This document shows positions 8,321 through 17,676 of a stretch of 64,000 bases of DNA, one piece after another. The position numbers were made by a program, and so were the translations under genes. The stretch is from Halobellus inordinatus. Its GTDB lineage: Archaea > Halobacteriota > Halobacteria > Halobacteriales > Haloferacaceae. Below the pieces are notes generated by a model. That model did no database searches, was not told where the DNA came from, and was given only the letters and a program-made list of their open reading frames with translations. Where the stretch lies: contig NZ_JANHAV010000003.1 in assembly GCF_024464655.1 (NCBI RefSeq), positions 1 through 64,000 on the forward strand, in the 5' to 3' direction. Every line of letters begins with the position of its first letter. Within the stretch, counting starts at the first letter, position 1.

Positions 8321-8440
8321 ACGCGCCAGTCGGACGGCACCGGAAAAAGTATTTTGCCAGGTTGGACTCGGTCCGGCCGGCGCTCACTGCGGGCCTGTGA
8401 GGTCGACGCACTGTTCTACCGTGTCGACGGCCGTGGTTAC

Positions 8441-8446
8441 AAAAAA
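8441..8446 (-). terminator. Oligo-T terminator downstream of dnaK
   Basis: The minus strand runs GGGAGCTTTTTTG 25-30 nt beyond the dnaK stop; the six-T tract is the only such run in the gap and fits archaeal U-tract termination. Confidence 0.5.
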
Positions 8447-8470
8447 GCTCCCAGAGGGCGTAGACGCGAG

Positions 8471-10378
8471 CTACTCCTCGTCGTCTTCGTCGACGTCCTC
8501 GAAGTCAGCGTCGACGTACTCGTCACCATCGCCGGCAGCGCCGCCCATATCACCCATTCCGCCGGGGCCAGCACCGGCAGCGCCGCCAGGACCTGCTCCT
8601 GCGGCACCGGCGCCGCCCGCACCGGCCGCCTGCTGGGCTTCGTACATCTGCTTGCCGATCTCCTGCAGTTCGGTGGTGAGAGCTTCGGTGACCTCTTCGA
8701 GGTCCTCTTTCGTCGCGTCCTCGTCTTCGAGGGTCGCCTCGACGTCTTCGATCTTCGCTTCGATCGACTCGCGGAGGTCGTCGTCGACGTTCTCTTCGTT
8801 TTCTTCGAGGAGGGTCTCCGCGCGCTGGACCGTGCTCTCGGCCTCGTTGCGGGCCTCGATACGCTCGCGACGCTGTTTGTCCTCTTCGGCGTGCGCCTCG
8901 GCTTCGTCCTGCATCCGCTCGATCTCCTCGTCGGAGAGGCCAGCGCCGCCCTCGATGGTGATGGACTCGGCGTTGCCGGAGCCTTTGTCCTCGGCTTCGA
9001 CGTTCACGATTCCGTTCTCGTCGATGTTGAACGAGACCTCGATCTGGGGCGTCCCAGCCGGGGCCGGCGGGATGCCCGTGAGCTGGAACTCGCCGAGCAG
9101 TTCGTTTTCGTCTGCGATCTCACGTTCTCCCTGGAAGACCCGAACGTTCACGGACGTCTGATTGTCCGCGGCCGTCGTGAAGATCTTCGATTCCTCGGTC
9201 GGGATCGTCGTGTTCTTGTCGATGAGTCGCTCGAAGAGGCCGCCCTTGACCTCGATACCGAGGCTCAGCGGCGTCACGTCGAGCAGGACGATGTCGTCGA
9301 CCTCGCCGCCGAGGACGCCACCCTGGATCGCCGCGCCGAGCGCGACGGCCTCGTCGGGGTTGACGTTCTTCTTCGGCTCGATGCCGAGCATCTCCTCGAC
9401 ATTCTCGTGGACCTGCGGCATCCGGGTGGAGCCGCCGACGAGGATGACTTCGTCGATGTCGCCCTTATCGTAGCCGGCGTCTGCGAGCGCCTGCTCGGTC
9501 GGGCCGACGGTGCGCTCGATCAGATCCTCGGTGAGCGACTCGAACTTCGCGCGCGAGAGCGTCTCTTCGAGGTGGACCGGGCCGGTGTCGGTTGCCGTGA
9601 TGAACGGGAGGTTGATCGTCGTCTCCTTTCGCGAGGAGAGTTCGATCTTCGCCTCCTCGGCGGCGTCCTTCAGTCGCTGGAGCGCCTGCCGGTCCTCGCG
9701 GAGGTCGATGTTGTGCTCGTTTTTGAACTGCTCGGCGAGCCAGTCGATGATGGCCTCGTCCCAGTCGTCGCCGCCGAGGTCGTTGTCACCGTTCGTCGCG
9801 ACGACCTCGTAGACGCCGCCGCCGAGGTCGAGCACGCTCACGTCGAACGTCCCGCCACCGAGGTCGTAGACGAGAATCGTCTGATCGGAATCGTCGTCGA
9901 GACCGTAAGCCATCGACGCCGCGGTCGGTTCGTTGACGATGCGCTCGACCTCGAAGCCGGCGATCTCGCCGGCGTCCTTGGTCGCCTGGCGCTGGCGGTC
10001 GTTGAAGTACGCCGGGACCGTAATGACGGCCTTCTCGATCTCGTCGCCGAGATAGTCTTCGGCGTCGCGCTTGATCTTCTGGAGGATCATCGCCGAGATC
10101 TGCTCGGGCGTGTACTCGTCGTCGTCGATCTCGACGGTGTAGTCGTCCTCCCCCATATGCCGCTTGATCGAGCCGATCGTGTGCTCTGGGTTCTGGATCG
10201 CTTGGTTCTTCGCGGGCTTGCCCACGAGTCGCTCGTCGTCGTCGGTGAACGCCACCACAGAGGGCGTGGTGCGGTCGCCCTCGGAGTTCACGATGATCTC
10301 CGGGTCGCCCCCTTCCATCACCGCGAACGCGCTGTTCGTGGTGCCGAGGTCGATACCGAGGATCTTGTTGCTCGCCAT
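8471..10378 (-). CDS. dnaK: Hsp70 chaperone DnaK
   Basis: A 635-residue Hsp70. The nucleotide-binding domain (1-~365) has phosphate loop [41 protein letters not shown] and [12 protein letters not shown]. The substrate-binding domain follows ([26 protein letters not shown]). The C-terminal helical lid ends in a Gly/Ala/Met-rich tail and an acidic [15 protein letters not shown] end. DnaK binds unfolded proteins with DnaJ and GrpE; neither partner lies on this side within the window. As in many high-GC genomes the opposite strand holds a long artefactual open frame. Confidence 0.97.
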   Translation of the reverse strand: MASNKILGIDLGTTNSAFAVMEGGDPEIIVNSEGDRTTPSVVAFTDDDERLVGKPAKNQAIQNPEHTIGSIKRHMGEDDYTVEIDDDEYTPEQISAMILQKIKRDAEDYLGDEIEKAVITVPAYFNDRQRQATKDAGEIAGFEVERIVNEPTAASMAYGLDDDSDQTILVYDLGGGTFDVSVLDLGGGVYEVVATNGDNDLGGDDWDEAIIDWLAEQFKNEHNIDLREDRQALQRLKDAAEEAKIELSSRKETTINLPFITATDTGPVHLEETLSRAKFESLTEDLIERTVGPTEQALADAGYDKGDIDEVILVGGSTRMPQVHENVEEMLGIEPKKNVNPDEAVALGAAIQGGVLGGEVDDIVLLDVTPLSLGIEVKGGLFERLIDKNTTIPTEESKIFTTAADNQTSVNVRVFQGEREIADENELLGEFQLTGIPPAPAGTPQIEVSFNIDENGIVNVEAEDKGSGNAESITIEGGAGLSDEEIERMQDEAEAHAEEDKQRRERIEARNEAESTVQRAETLLEENEENVDDDLRESIEAKIEDVEATLEDEDATKEDLEEVTEALTTELQEIGKQMYEAQQAAGAGGAGAAGAGPGGAAGAGPGGMGDMGGAAGDGDEYVDADFEDVDEDDEE

Positions 10379-10404
10379 CTTGCCGCCAACTACTGGTCTA
10401 AATC

Positions 10405-10411
10405 GGTTAAA
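10405..10411 (-). promoter_or_regulatory. TATA-like element for dnaK
   Basis: The minus strand shows TTTAACC 27-33 nt before the dnaK ATG. The rest of the ~230-bp gap up to the next gene shows another A/T-rich patch near 10497-10508 and a repeated GATCAG, but no gene. Confidence 0.45.
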
Positions 10412-10608
10412 GGTTACTAGACGGTGGCAGCCGGGGGTGAATCGACAACCTCCGCTGTACTGCGATTTTCCTGTGTGGTTGCCTGTCAGGTAGTAGGATT
10501 TATATTGAAGCGCACGTCAGCCGTCTCGGATCGGCCAGGGGGACGGCGACAGTGACGACCAATTGGTGTCAGTTGGGTGATTGGGTTCGATCAGCTGACC
10601 GAGACCGA

Positions 10609-11352
10609 TCAGATCACTTCCGGCCCCGAGTCGAGTGCCCCGAGCACGTCTTCGAGGACCGACTCGCGCCCCGGTGACGCGAAGAACTCGTGGCCGCCGT
10701 CGTACTGGCGACGGTTCGACGGCGGGGCGCGCGCTTCGATTGCCGCCGGGTCGACGACCTGGTCGTCCGGTGTGTAGAACACGGCGTCTTCGTCGTCGAA
10801 GGGACCAAGTCGCGACTGAGCGTCCCGAACCGTCGCCAGGAACGCCGGCGAGAGTCCGCTCGGACCGGACTCGGCTTCCGCGGGCGACTTCAGCGCGCCG
10901 ATCGCGTCGACGTCCAGTTCCGGATCGTAGAGCCGTCTCGCGGTCGGGAGTCGCTCGAAGACGGCGAGAACTGCGCGATCGAGCAGGCCGTCGGTTTCGA
11001 CGCCCCACCACGGACTGAGGAAGACGTTTCGAACGTCGTGGTTTCTCGCGAGGTGTTCGGCGATCAGTCCGCCGGTGCTGTGACTCAAGGCGACGTCGAA
11101 GTCGCGCTCGCGCACGTACTCGCCGAGCGGCGCGAGGTACTGGTCGTCGAAGTCCCACACGTTCGTCGGAATCGTGACCGCGTGGACGCGGTAGTCGGCC
11201 TCGATCAGCCGCGTCAGGAGCCACGCGACGTGTTCGTGTGTCGGCTTGTTCCCCCAGCCGAGGACGAAAAGCAGATCGTCGCCGTCTGTGCCGCGGCGCG
11301 TAATCTGCATCCGCGGGGTCACGCGGCCGAGGGCCGGGCGTGGAAGGTGCAT
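10609..11352 (-). CDS. Alpha/beta-hydrolase fold protein
   Basis: A 247-residue hydrolase-like protein with strand-helix pattern, nucleophile elbow VALSHSTGGLIAEHL (serine inside S-x-S-T-G), an acid in the DAVFYTPDDQVVDP strand and a C-terminal histidine in YDGGHEFFAS. No signal peptide or membrane segment is seen, so it is probably cytosolic; the substrate is unknown. The start MHLPRPALG was chosen because a CTTTTC A/T patch lies about 25-33 nt upstream, fitting a leaderless message; ATGs 39 nt upstream and 42 nt downstream are alternatives. Confidence 0.75.
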   Translation of the reverse strand: MHLPRPALGRVTPRMQITRRGTDGDDLLFVLGWGNKPTHEHVAWLLTRLIEADYRVHAVTIPTNVWDFDDQYLAPLGEYVRERDFDVALSHSTGGLIAEHLARNHDVRNVFLSPWWGVETDGLLDRAVLAVFERLPTARRLYDPELDVDAIGALKSPAEAESGPSGLSPAFLATVRDAQSRLGPFDDEDAVFYTPDDQVVDPAAIEARAPPSNRRQYDGGHEFFASPGRESVLEDVLGALDSGPEVI

Positions 11353-11449
11353 ACGCCCGAACCGTTCGGAGCGCAGAAAAGTCCTCGCCACGACGGTACT
11401 GCCGGACGGTGGCCACTCGGCGTCCGGCGGTTGGCGTCTGATTTGCGAT

Positions 11450-12463
11450 TCAGACGATGACGTCTTTCACGTCCGCTGCGCCCGCACGGCGGACGACCGC
11501 ACGGACTACGTCTTGCGCTCCCCCGAGGTTGTCGGAGTCGCCGTCGAGGACGAGGAGTTTCGCCTCGCGACCGGGCTCGATGACGCCGTAGTTCAACCCT
11601 GCAATCGCCGCGCCGTTGACAGTCGCCATCTGCAGCACCTCGCTCGCCGACACGTCCGCGAGTTTGGCGGCGAACTCCATCTCGCGGAACATCGACGGCG
11701 AGTTCAACATCACGTTGTCGGTGCCGAGCGCGACCGTAGTCCGTTCGGTCAATTCGCGGATCGGCGGCACGCCGACGCCGGTGACGAGGTTCGATCGCGG
11801 GCAGACGACCACCGGGATGTCGTTGTCGGCCAGCCGTTCGTAGTGGAGCGGTTCGGGGTGGACCATATGGACGAGAAAGTCCGGATCGAGGTCGAGCGCG
11901 GCGTTGATGTCGTGCGGGTCGCGCTCGCCAGCGTGGATCCCGAACAACTTCTCGGCCTCGCGGGTGGCGTTCCGCAAGCGGTCGAAGTCGGCGTCGCGCG
12001 CGCCTGAGGCACCGAACCCGTCGGATTCGTGCATCGCGTCCTCGGATTCGCGGCCGAGGACGACCGGGTCGATCGGGAGACTGGCGGCCGCGTCACGGAT
12101 GTATTCGACGCCCTCGACGCCCCCCTCGCGGAACTCGATGCAGGCGGCCGTCCCGGTCTCGCTCATCAATCGGAGCGAGCGACGCATCGCGTCGACGGTC
12201 TCCTCGCGGCTCGCCGCTCTGAGGAGTTGGTGTTTCAGTCCGTCCGGCGGCGCGACCAGTTCGTCCAGCGAGAGGCCCGCACCCGCTTCCTTGGCGATCG
12301 AGTCGCCGATGTGTGTGTGCGCGTTGACGAACGCCGGGAGCACGATGTCGTCGGAGTAGACGTCGGCTTCCTCGACGGCCGTGATCACGCCGTCCTCGAC
12401 GACGACGCGGCCCCGGATGGGTTCGAGTTCGGGCCCTCTGAGTACGGTCCCCTCGACGATCAT
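11450..12463 (-). CDS. Amidohydrolase family protein (chlorohydrolase / cytosine-deaminase-like)
   Basis: A 337-residue metal-dependent hydrolase. The N-terminal beta-sandwich (MIVEGTVLRGPELEPIRGRVV) leads into the metal-binding NAHTHIGDS motif. Further ligand candidates are the histidine in LFGIHAGERDPHD, the HMVHPEPLHYERL region, and the aspartate in TTVALGTDNVMLN. This fits deaminases of the SSN/ATZ-TRZ type acting on purines, pyrimidines or related amines; the exact substrate is not evident. It is followed at 79 bp by the HD-domain gene on the same strand, so the two may be co-transcribed. Confidence 0.8.
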   Translation of the reverse strand: MIVEGTVLRGPELEPIRGRVVVEDGVITAVEEADVYSDDIVLPAFVNAHTHIGDSIAKEAGAGLSLDELVAPPDGLKHQLLRAASREETVDAMRRSLRLMSETGTAACIEFREGGVEGVEYIRDAAASLPIDPVVLGRESEDAMHESDGFGASGARDADFDRLRNATREAEKLFGIHAGERDPHDINAALDLDPDFLVHMVHPEPLHYERLADNDIPVVVCPRSNLVTGVGVPPIRELTERTTVALGTDNVMLNSPSMFREMEFAAKLADVSASEVLQMATVNGAAIAGLNYGVIEPGREAKLLVLDGDSDNLGGAQDVVRAVVRRAGAADVKDVIV

Positions 12464-12542
12464 TGCGCGAGTGTCGCCAGCGCAGCGGCTTGAAACTCCC
12501 GAAGCGGAACGATCTCGTCGTGCGTGGCGAATAGAGATACCA

Positions 12543-13772
12543 TCACGATTCCGTGAACTCGTCCAGCGTCGCCGTCACGCCCGGCCGTACGTCCGAGACG
12601 AGCGCGCCGTCGACGTCGAGACCGAGCGTTTCCACGGCGAGCCGCCCCGCACGATCGGTCTCGTCGGCAGGAACGTAGACGCCGAGCCGCCACTGTTGCT
12701 TCTGGGCGGTCCGCAGCGCCGACACCAGGGGCGACTGTTTGCCCAGCCGACGCATCTCGCCGCTCACCATCACCCGCGACGTCGATTCGGTCATCGACGG
12801 CCGTTCCGGGACGTCGACAACGACCTGCTCGGCCGGCAGTCCGGCGCGGTCTGCGATCTCCGTTTCGAGGTCGCGCAGCGTTCCGTAGTCGGCGTCGACG
12901 ACGCTTTCGGGGACGGCCTCCAGTTCGGCCCACACCGCGCGTTTGTACAGGTCCCGAGTCCGGAGCCGACGGGCGAACTCGCTCGTCGCCGGCGTCGTCC
13001 GAAGCGCGACCAGGAGGTCGTGGTCGTCCATCCGGCGAAGCCGTCGGGGAGTGACGTTCGGCTGTTCGAGCAGCCGTTCGGCGCCCCGTCGGAGCATCGC
13101 CTTCGAGATGCGGGCGACGTGGTGCTGATAGACGGTGGGATTCATCAACGCGCGCGCGAGCAGCAGCGACTCGGCGGTCTGGACGTTCCCCTCCGCGAGG
13201 ACGAGTTCGCCGTCGACGAAGGTGAGTTCCCGGATCAGGCGCTCGTGGTCGATCGTGCCGTAGGGGACGCCCGTGTGGTGGGCGTCGCGCACGAGGTAGT
13301 CCATTCGGTCGACGTCCAGCTCGCCCGAGACGAGCTGTCCGTACTTGGCGTCGCCGGCGACGAGGTCGGCGATGTGCGCGGGATCGAGGTCGTGATCGCG
13401 GAGCACCGCGCCCACCGTCCCCTCGTCGAGGAGTTCGTGCACGTCGTCGTGGTACTTGCCCGTGTGACGGTGGGTGACGTCTTCGACGTTGTGACTGTAC
13501 GGGCCGTGACCGACGTCGTGGAGGAGCGCCGCTGCGCGGAGCCGCTCGGCCTGGATCCCGTCGATGCCGAGGTGCTCGAGCGCGCGGTCGGCGAGGTGAT
13601 AGACCCCGAGCGAGTGCTCGAACCGGGTGTGGTTCGCCGACGGATAGACCAACTGGACCGTCCCCAACTGCTTGATGTGGCGGAGCCGCTGCACCGGCTC
13701 GGTGTCGAGGAGGGCCGCCGCAACGCCCTCGACCTCGATGTGGTCGTGGACGCTGTCTTTGATCGTCGCCAT
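12543..13772 (-). CDS. HD-domain phosphohydrolase (SAMHD1/dGTPase-like)
   Basis: The 409-residue protein starts MATIKDSVHDHIEV and has the family sequence HTRFEHSLGVYHLADRAL, followed by the HD metal motif ALLHDVGHGPYSHNVEDVTH and a downstream D in DVDRMDYLVRDAHHTGVPYG. This is the layout of HD proteins related to dNTP triphosphohydrolases and SAMHD1. An upstream in-frame ATG would add 22 Arg-rich residues not typical of the family, so the internal ATG was used. A nucleotide-related role would suit its neighbour, the amidohydrolase, but that is inference. Confidence 0.85.
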   Translation of the reverse strand: MATIKDSVHDHIEVEGVAAALLDTEPVQRLRHIKQLGTVQLVYPSANHTRFEHSLGVYHLADRALEHLGIDGIQAERLRAAALLHDVGHGPYSHNVEDVTHRHTGKYHDDVHELLDEGTVGAVLRDHDLDPAHIADLVAGDAKYGQLVSGELDVDRMDYLVRDAHHTGVPYGTIDHERLIRELTFVDGELVLAEGNVQTAESLLLARALMNPTVYQHHVARISKAMLRRGAERLLEQPNVTPRRLRRMDDHDLLVALRTTPATSEFARRLRTRDLYKRAVWAELEAVPESVVDADYGTLRDLETEIADRAGLPAEQVVVDVPERPSMTESTSRVMVSGEMRRLGKQSPLVSALRTAQKQQWRLGVYVPADETDRAGRLAVETLGLDVDGALVSDVRPGVTATLDEFTES

Positions 13773-14218
13773 ACGTCGGGTTGCGCGGCATCGTACAAAA
13801 AGCGTCGGCCGTCGACGGCTACTCTCGGTGTTAGCCACACGCTACGACCTCACCCGTGAGATGTGTCGAAATCGACTGAACGCTGGAACGGCGAAAACAA
13901 CGGCGTTGTGGGCAAACAGCGATTTGAGCGCCTCAAACCGACGATTTCGAGGACAGTTTAGCCGAATTTAGCCGGATTTCATTCGGCGCGTGGCCCCGAA
14001 TCCGAGTTGACCGTCGCCCCAGTTGAAGTGGGTCCCCGAGTAAGGGATGGTTGCGACGTCGTGCAGATAGTTCGACGTCGCAGTGCGGCCACCCCGCTGG
14101 ATGGACGGGGACGCCGCTACGACACAGCCCGCACTCCGGGACGCTGCCCCCACCCGCGTCCCGCCGCGCTGACAGTGGTGCTGGCTACAGTCGCGAACGC
14201 GACTGTCGGATTCACGTA

Positions 14219-14253
14219 CCGACGCCGCCGACCTCCCGTCACGGCGGCGTCGG
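14219..14253. repeat. Perfect 12-bp inverted repeat
   Basis: CCGACGCCGCCG pairs exactly with CGGCGGCGTCGG across an 11-nt loop; after one mismatch two more outer pairs form. It is the strongest of three hairpins in the gap before the sensor kinase. Confidence 0.7.
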
Positions 14254-14434
14254 CACCGCTGCGGCCGGGGTGACCACCCGCCCGTAGTCGGCGCATCTCC
14301 AGGTCGTCGCCGACATCCGACGACCGACCGATGCAGAGGCACCCCAATGGAGGGTTCGCCTCCGACGGGAAGATCGACACCCCTTTCTGGCCGATACCGT
14401 CACACCCTGTGGTCGGTGGGTTGATGATGCTCCC

Positions 14435-14450
14435 CGTTAATCCCGGATTA
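14435..14450 (+). promoter_or_regulatory. TATA element overlapping a TAATCC-C-GGATTA palindrome
   Basis: GTTAAT is centred about 26 nt before the chosen kinase ATG, and the perfect 6-bp palindrome TAATCC/GGATTA overlaps its downstream side, where a repressor or the transcript start region would be placed. Confidence 0.45.
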
Positions 14451-14462
14451 CAACCGATTCAG

Positions 14463-16091
14463 ATGTTGCCGCCACTCTCTTCGAGCGCGTTATACGGCGC
14501 ATACGTGTTCGCATTTGCCGCTGCCGCCGTGCTCTGTTTCGGGATGCTCCGCCGGACGCGGCGGATCGAACACGAGGACACGCGCCGGGGGGTCTTCTGG
14601 CTTCTCGTCACAAGCGGCGGCTGGGCGGCCGCCCACGTCGGGTATCTCACGATGCCGACGCCCGACCTCCAGTACGTGTTCTACCTGACCGGGCTCGTCG
14701 TCGGCTTAGCCTCCGTCGGGCCGTGGCTGTACTTCTGTGCGGCGTACACCGGTCGACAGGTCCACCATAACTCGGCCGCGCGGAAGGGACTGCTCGTGGT
14801 CTTTCTCGCGTTCGTCGCGGTGAAGGTGACGAACCCGATCCACAACTGGTACTTCGTCGCCGAGGAAGCGAACACGCCGTTCGTCTACCTGCAGGTCAGC
14901 CACCGCCCGTTGCACTGGATCGCGATGGGGCTGGCGTACGCGCTCGCGTTCGTTGGCTTCTTTATGCTCTTCGAGCTGTTCATCCGGGTCAACTCCAACA
15001 CCCGCCCGCTGTTCGCGCTCCTCTCGCTCACCGGAATCCCGGTGGTCTTCGACGTTCTGGGCGCCATCGCCCCCGGCATCCTGGATATCACCTACTCGTC
15101 GATCGGCGTCGCCGTCTTCGCAGTCGGCGTGTTCTCGACGTACTTCGATCGGTTCCAGTACGTCCGCGTCACCGGCGAGAGCACCGACCCGATCCTCGTC
15201 GTCGACGACGGGAGAGAAATAAGGGATTTCAACACTCGCGCGGGCGACCTGTTTCCGTCGCTTTCGGGGGCCATCGGGAGACCGCTCTCGGACCCCGTTC
15301 CGGCGCTTGCGGACACGATGGAGGAGTCCGATCCGATCATCGAAGTCGAGGTCGACGGAACGAATCGCTACTACAACGTCACGTCGAACCCGTTCACGAT
15401 GGGGAGCGCAGAGATGGGTCACTCCGTCGTCCTGACAGACGTGACCGAGCGCGAGCAGTACCGGCAGGAACTCGAAGCGAAGAACGAGAAGCTCGAACAG
15501 TTCGCGAGCATCGTCTCCCACGACCTCCGGAACCCGCTTCAGGTCGCGAAGGGACGGACGGAACTCGCGCTGGAATCGGGAGACATAGACCACCTAGAGC
15601 CCGTCGTCCGGGCCCACGAACGGATGGAACAGTTGATCGAGGAGATGTTGACACTAGCGCGTGAGGGGATGTCGATCGACGACACAGAGCGCGTCGACAT
15701 CGCCGCACTCGCAGAACAGGCGTGGCGGATGATCGCCGCCGACCAGGCCACGCTCTCAATCGAAGACGACCTGGAGTGTACGGTCTCTGCGGACCCCGAA
15801 CGACTGCAACAACTGGTCGAGAACCTGTTTCGGAACGCGATCGAACACGGTGGCGACGACGTCGTCATCTCTGTGGGCGCGATCGCGGACGGGTTCTACG
15901 TCGCGGACGACGGCGACGGAATCCCCGAGGACGAACGCGAGGACGTCTTCGACGCAGGGTTCACGACGGCTGCCGACGGGACCGGGTTCGGCCTCGCGAT
16001 CGTCTCCGAGATCGTCGACGCGCACGACTGGGAGATCCGCGCGACCGAGGGGGACGCGGGCGGCGCGCGGTTCGAGATTCGAACCGAATAG
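14463..16091 (+). CDS. Membrane sensor histidine kinase (7TM-PAS-HisKA-HATPase)
   Basis: The 542-residue protein begins with seven hydrophobic helices (residues about 8-215) of the 7TM histidine-kinase N-terminal type, then a PAS-like domain (about 225-325, ending VVLTDVTEREQYRQEL). The H-box is FASIVSHDLRNPLQVAKG (H353). The ATPase has LVENLFRNAIEHGGDDV (N box), VADDGDGIPEDE (G1) and GTGFGLAIVSEIVDAHDW (G2). No response regulator is adjacent. The last ~200 residues closely resemble those of the minus-strand kinase 2.5 kb downstream. Start: ATGs 36 and 132 nt upstream are possible; the one used has a correctly spaced TATA element. Confidence 0.85.
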   Translation: MLPPLSSSALYGAYVFAFAAAAVLCFGMLRRTRRIEHEDTRRGVFWLLVTSGGWAAAHVGYLTMPTPDLQYVFYLTGLVVGLASVGPWLYFCAAYTGRQVHHNSAARKGLLVVFLAFVAVKVTNPIHNWYFVAEEANTPFVYLQVSHRPLHWIAMGLAYALAFVGFFMLFELFIRVNSNTRPLFALLSLTGIPVVFDVLGAIAPGILDITYSSIGVAVFAVGVFSTYFDRFQYVRVTGESTDPILVVDDGREIRDFNTRAGDLFPSLSGAIGRPLSDPVPALADTMEESDPIIEVEVDGTNRYYNVTSNPFTMGSAEMGHSVVLTDVTEREQYRQELEAKNEKLEQFASIVSHDLRNPLQVAKGRTELALESGDIDHLEPVVRAHERMEQLIEEMLTLAREGMSIDDTERVDIAALAEQAWRMIAADQATLSIEDDLECTVSADPERLQQLVENLFRNAIEHGGDDVVISVGAIADGFYVADDGDGIPEDEREDVFDAGFTTAADGTGFGLAIVSEIVDAHDWEIRATEGDAGGARFEIRTE

Positions 16092-16132
16092 CGCGCCGCC
16101 GAGAACCGGGCGCATCGCGTGCTGGCGACCGA

Positions 16133-16143
16133 TAGTATATATG
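16133..16143 (+). promoter_or_regulatory. TATA box for the cupin gene
   Basis: TAGTATATATG lies 24-34 nt before the cupin start codon in otherwise GC-rich DNA, giving a leaderless transcript. Confidence 0.6.
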
Positions 16144-16166
16144 CGATCCCGACGCAGTCCCTGCTG

Positions 16167-16496
16167 ATGGCTTCACTCGATCTGTACGACGAGGCGCGAG
16201 CCGCGCTCGACCCCGACGACGGCGAAATCGAGACGACGGAACTGGTCGTCACCGACGACGTACTCGTGAAGGGATTCGCGCTCGGCCCGGGTGCGGAACT
16301 GGACCCTCACGAGCATCCCGACAGCACGAACGTCTTTCACGTCCTGGAAGGTAGCGTGGTAGTCGTTCGCGACGGTGACGAGGAGACCGTCGACGCGCCG
16401 GGCGTCGTGCGCCACGACCGCGGTGCCGTCCACGGCGCACGCAACGAGACCGACGACGTCGCCATCTTTACCGCGAGTCTCTGCCCGCTGCCCTGA
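16167..16496 (+). CDS. Small cupin-domain protein
   Basis: A 109-residue single-domain cupin. Motif 1 is LDPHEHPDSTNVFHVLEG, with two His, a downstream His and the Glu/Gly that usually bind a metal; motif 2 is around VRHDRGAVHGARNETDDV. Small cupins of this kind serve as metal-dependent enzymes or small-molecule sensors; nothing indicates a substrate. The upstream in-frame ATG would start before the TATA-derived transcript, so the ATG at MASLDLYDEA is used. It lies between a sensor kinase and the beta-RFAP-synthase-like gene. Confidence 0.8.
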   Translation: MASLDLYDEARAALDPDDGEIETTELVVTDDVLVKGFALGPGAELDPHEHPDSTNVFHVLEGSVVVVRDGDEETVDAPGVVRHDRGAVHGARNETDDVAIFTASLCPLP

Positions 16497-16592
16497 AAGA
16501 CGACGAGCGGATCGGTCGGTGGGGAGTTCCGACACCGGGCCGGCTTGCCCACGTCGAAACCCACAACGAGGTGCCCCCAGTAGTAGGAGTCA

Positions 16593-17582
16593 ATGAGACG
16601 CGCTCGCGTCGCGACCAGCGCCCGCATTCACTTCGGGTTCTTGAACCTCAGCCTGGCGCTCGATCGACTGTACGGCGGTATCGGCGTCGCCGTCGACGAA
16701 CCGAAGACAGTCGTGACCGCCGAACCGGCCGCGAGCGTCGACTGCGAGGACCCCGTCGCCTGCCCGTACGCCGAGCGCGCCGTCGACCTGCTCGACGTGC
16801 CCGGCGCAGCCGTCACCGTCGAATCAGCACTCCCACGGCACTCGGGGCTCGGAAGCGGGACCCAACTGGCGCTGGCCGTCCTCACAGCCATCGGACGGGC
16901 GCACGACCGCGCCCCCGACGTCCGGTCGTTGGCACCGGAGTTCGGCCGCGGCGGTCGCTCCGGCGTCGGTGTCGGGACGTTCGAGCACGGCGGATTCGTG
17001 GTCGACGGCGGCCACCCGACCGCCCAGTTCACGACGGAGCGCCCGGCCGACGGCGACTGGACCGTGCCCTCGGTCACCGTCCGGCGATCAGTCCCCGACG
17101 ACTGGCGGTTCCTGCTCGTCCTCCCGGACGTCGAACCGGGGCGGAACGGCGACGCCGAAGAGGAGAGTATGCGATCGGTCGTCGAACGGGCCGATCCGGG
17201 CGTCGCAGACCGCATCGCCGGCGTCGTGACGCGACGGCTCCTCCCGGCGGTCGCCGAGGGCGACGCGAAGCGTTTCGGGGCCGCGGTCGAGTCTCTCGGC
17301 CGATTGAACGGGACGTGGTACGCCGACGAGCAGGGCGGCGTCTACCGCCCTCCGGTTGGCGAGTTGGTCACCGCGCTGGACAGCGACCCGGCGTGCTATG
17401 GGGCGGGCCAGTCGTCGTGGGGGCCGTGCGTCTACGGCGTCACCGACGCTGCACACGCCGATGCGGCCCGGAGCGCCGGGGGCGAGGCGCTCGACGCTGC
17501 CGGCATCGACGGCGACGTGCGAATCGTGGCCGGGCGGAACGATGGGGCAGAGATCGAGACCGTCGACGACGTCGTCGCGTAG
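16593..17582 (+). CDS. Beta-ribofuranosylaminobenzene 5'-phosphate synthase family protein (GHMP fold)
   Basis: The 329-residue protein starts RVATSARIHFGFLNLS and has the GHMP-type glycine-rich loop PRHSGLGSGTQLALAVLTAIG, GRSGVGVGTFEHGGFVVDGGH and, near the C-terminus, GAGQSSWGPCVYG. These fit beta-RFAP synthase, which in methanogens condenses p-aminobenzoate with PRPP to start methanopterin synthesis. Here the folate enzymes GlyA and FolD are encoded 16 kb away, so its product in this organism is not obvious: a modified pterin or another aryl-ribotide are possibilities. It stands alone, with about 95 bp on both sides. Confidence 0.82.
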   Translation: MRRARVATSARIHFGFLNLSLALDRLYGGIGVAVDEPKTVVTAEPAASVDCEDPVACPYAERAVDLLDVPGAAVTVESALPRHSGLGSGTQLALAVLTAIGRAHDRAPDVRSLAPEFGRGGRSGVGVGTFEHGGFVVDGGHPTAQFTTERPADGDWTVPSVTVRRSVPDDWRFLLVLPDVEPGRNGDAEEESMRSVVERADPGVADRIAGVVTRRLLPAVAEGDAKRFGAAVESLGRLNGTWYADEQGGVYRPPVGELVTALDSDPACYGAGQSSWGPCVYGVTDAAHADAARSAGGEALDAAGIDGDVRIVAGRNDGAEIETVDDVVA

Positions 17583-17676
17583 GTGTCGCTCGGTGGAGTA
17601 GATAGGCCGACCGCGTTCTCGCATCGGCCGCGCCGTCGCCCGAAACGGTTAACGGCACCGCCCGAGACGGACGGGT

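Larger units (their letters stand above)
13773..14462. other. Hairpin-rich intergenic region between divergent genes
   Basis: No convincing gene is seen in this 690-bp stretch. Three near-perfect hairpins stand out: a 10-bp stem at 14052-14082 (TGCGACGTCG with CGACGTCGCA), a 9-bp stem with a tiny loop at 14187-14205 (ACAGTCGCG/CGCGACTGT), and a 12-bp stem at 14219-14253. A minus-strand frame at 13968-14342 ends in HFNWGDGQLGFGATRR, which looks protein-like and could be a degraded gene end, but the rest of that frame is Arg/Ser-rich noise. The left 150 bp are comparatively A/T-rich. Confidence 0.5.

Noticed and set aside
8204-10420. A 738-codon open frame on the plus strand across dnaK
   Set aside because: It is the classic antisense frame of a high-GC dnaK gene; codon bias, the Leu/Arg/Asp/Val-rich composition and full overlap with a well-supported DnaK show it is not a gene.
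12381-13859. A 492-codon plus-strand frame over the HD-domain gene
   Set aside because: No motif is visible, while the opposite frame has intact HD and H-x-x-D residues.
13968-14342. A 124-codon minus-strand frame before the 7TM kinase
   Set aside because: Only the last ~25 residues look protein-like; the rest is Arg/Ser noise across the hairpins, so it is not called as a gene, only noted as a possible remnant.
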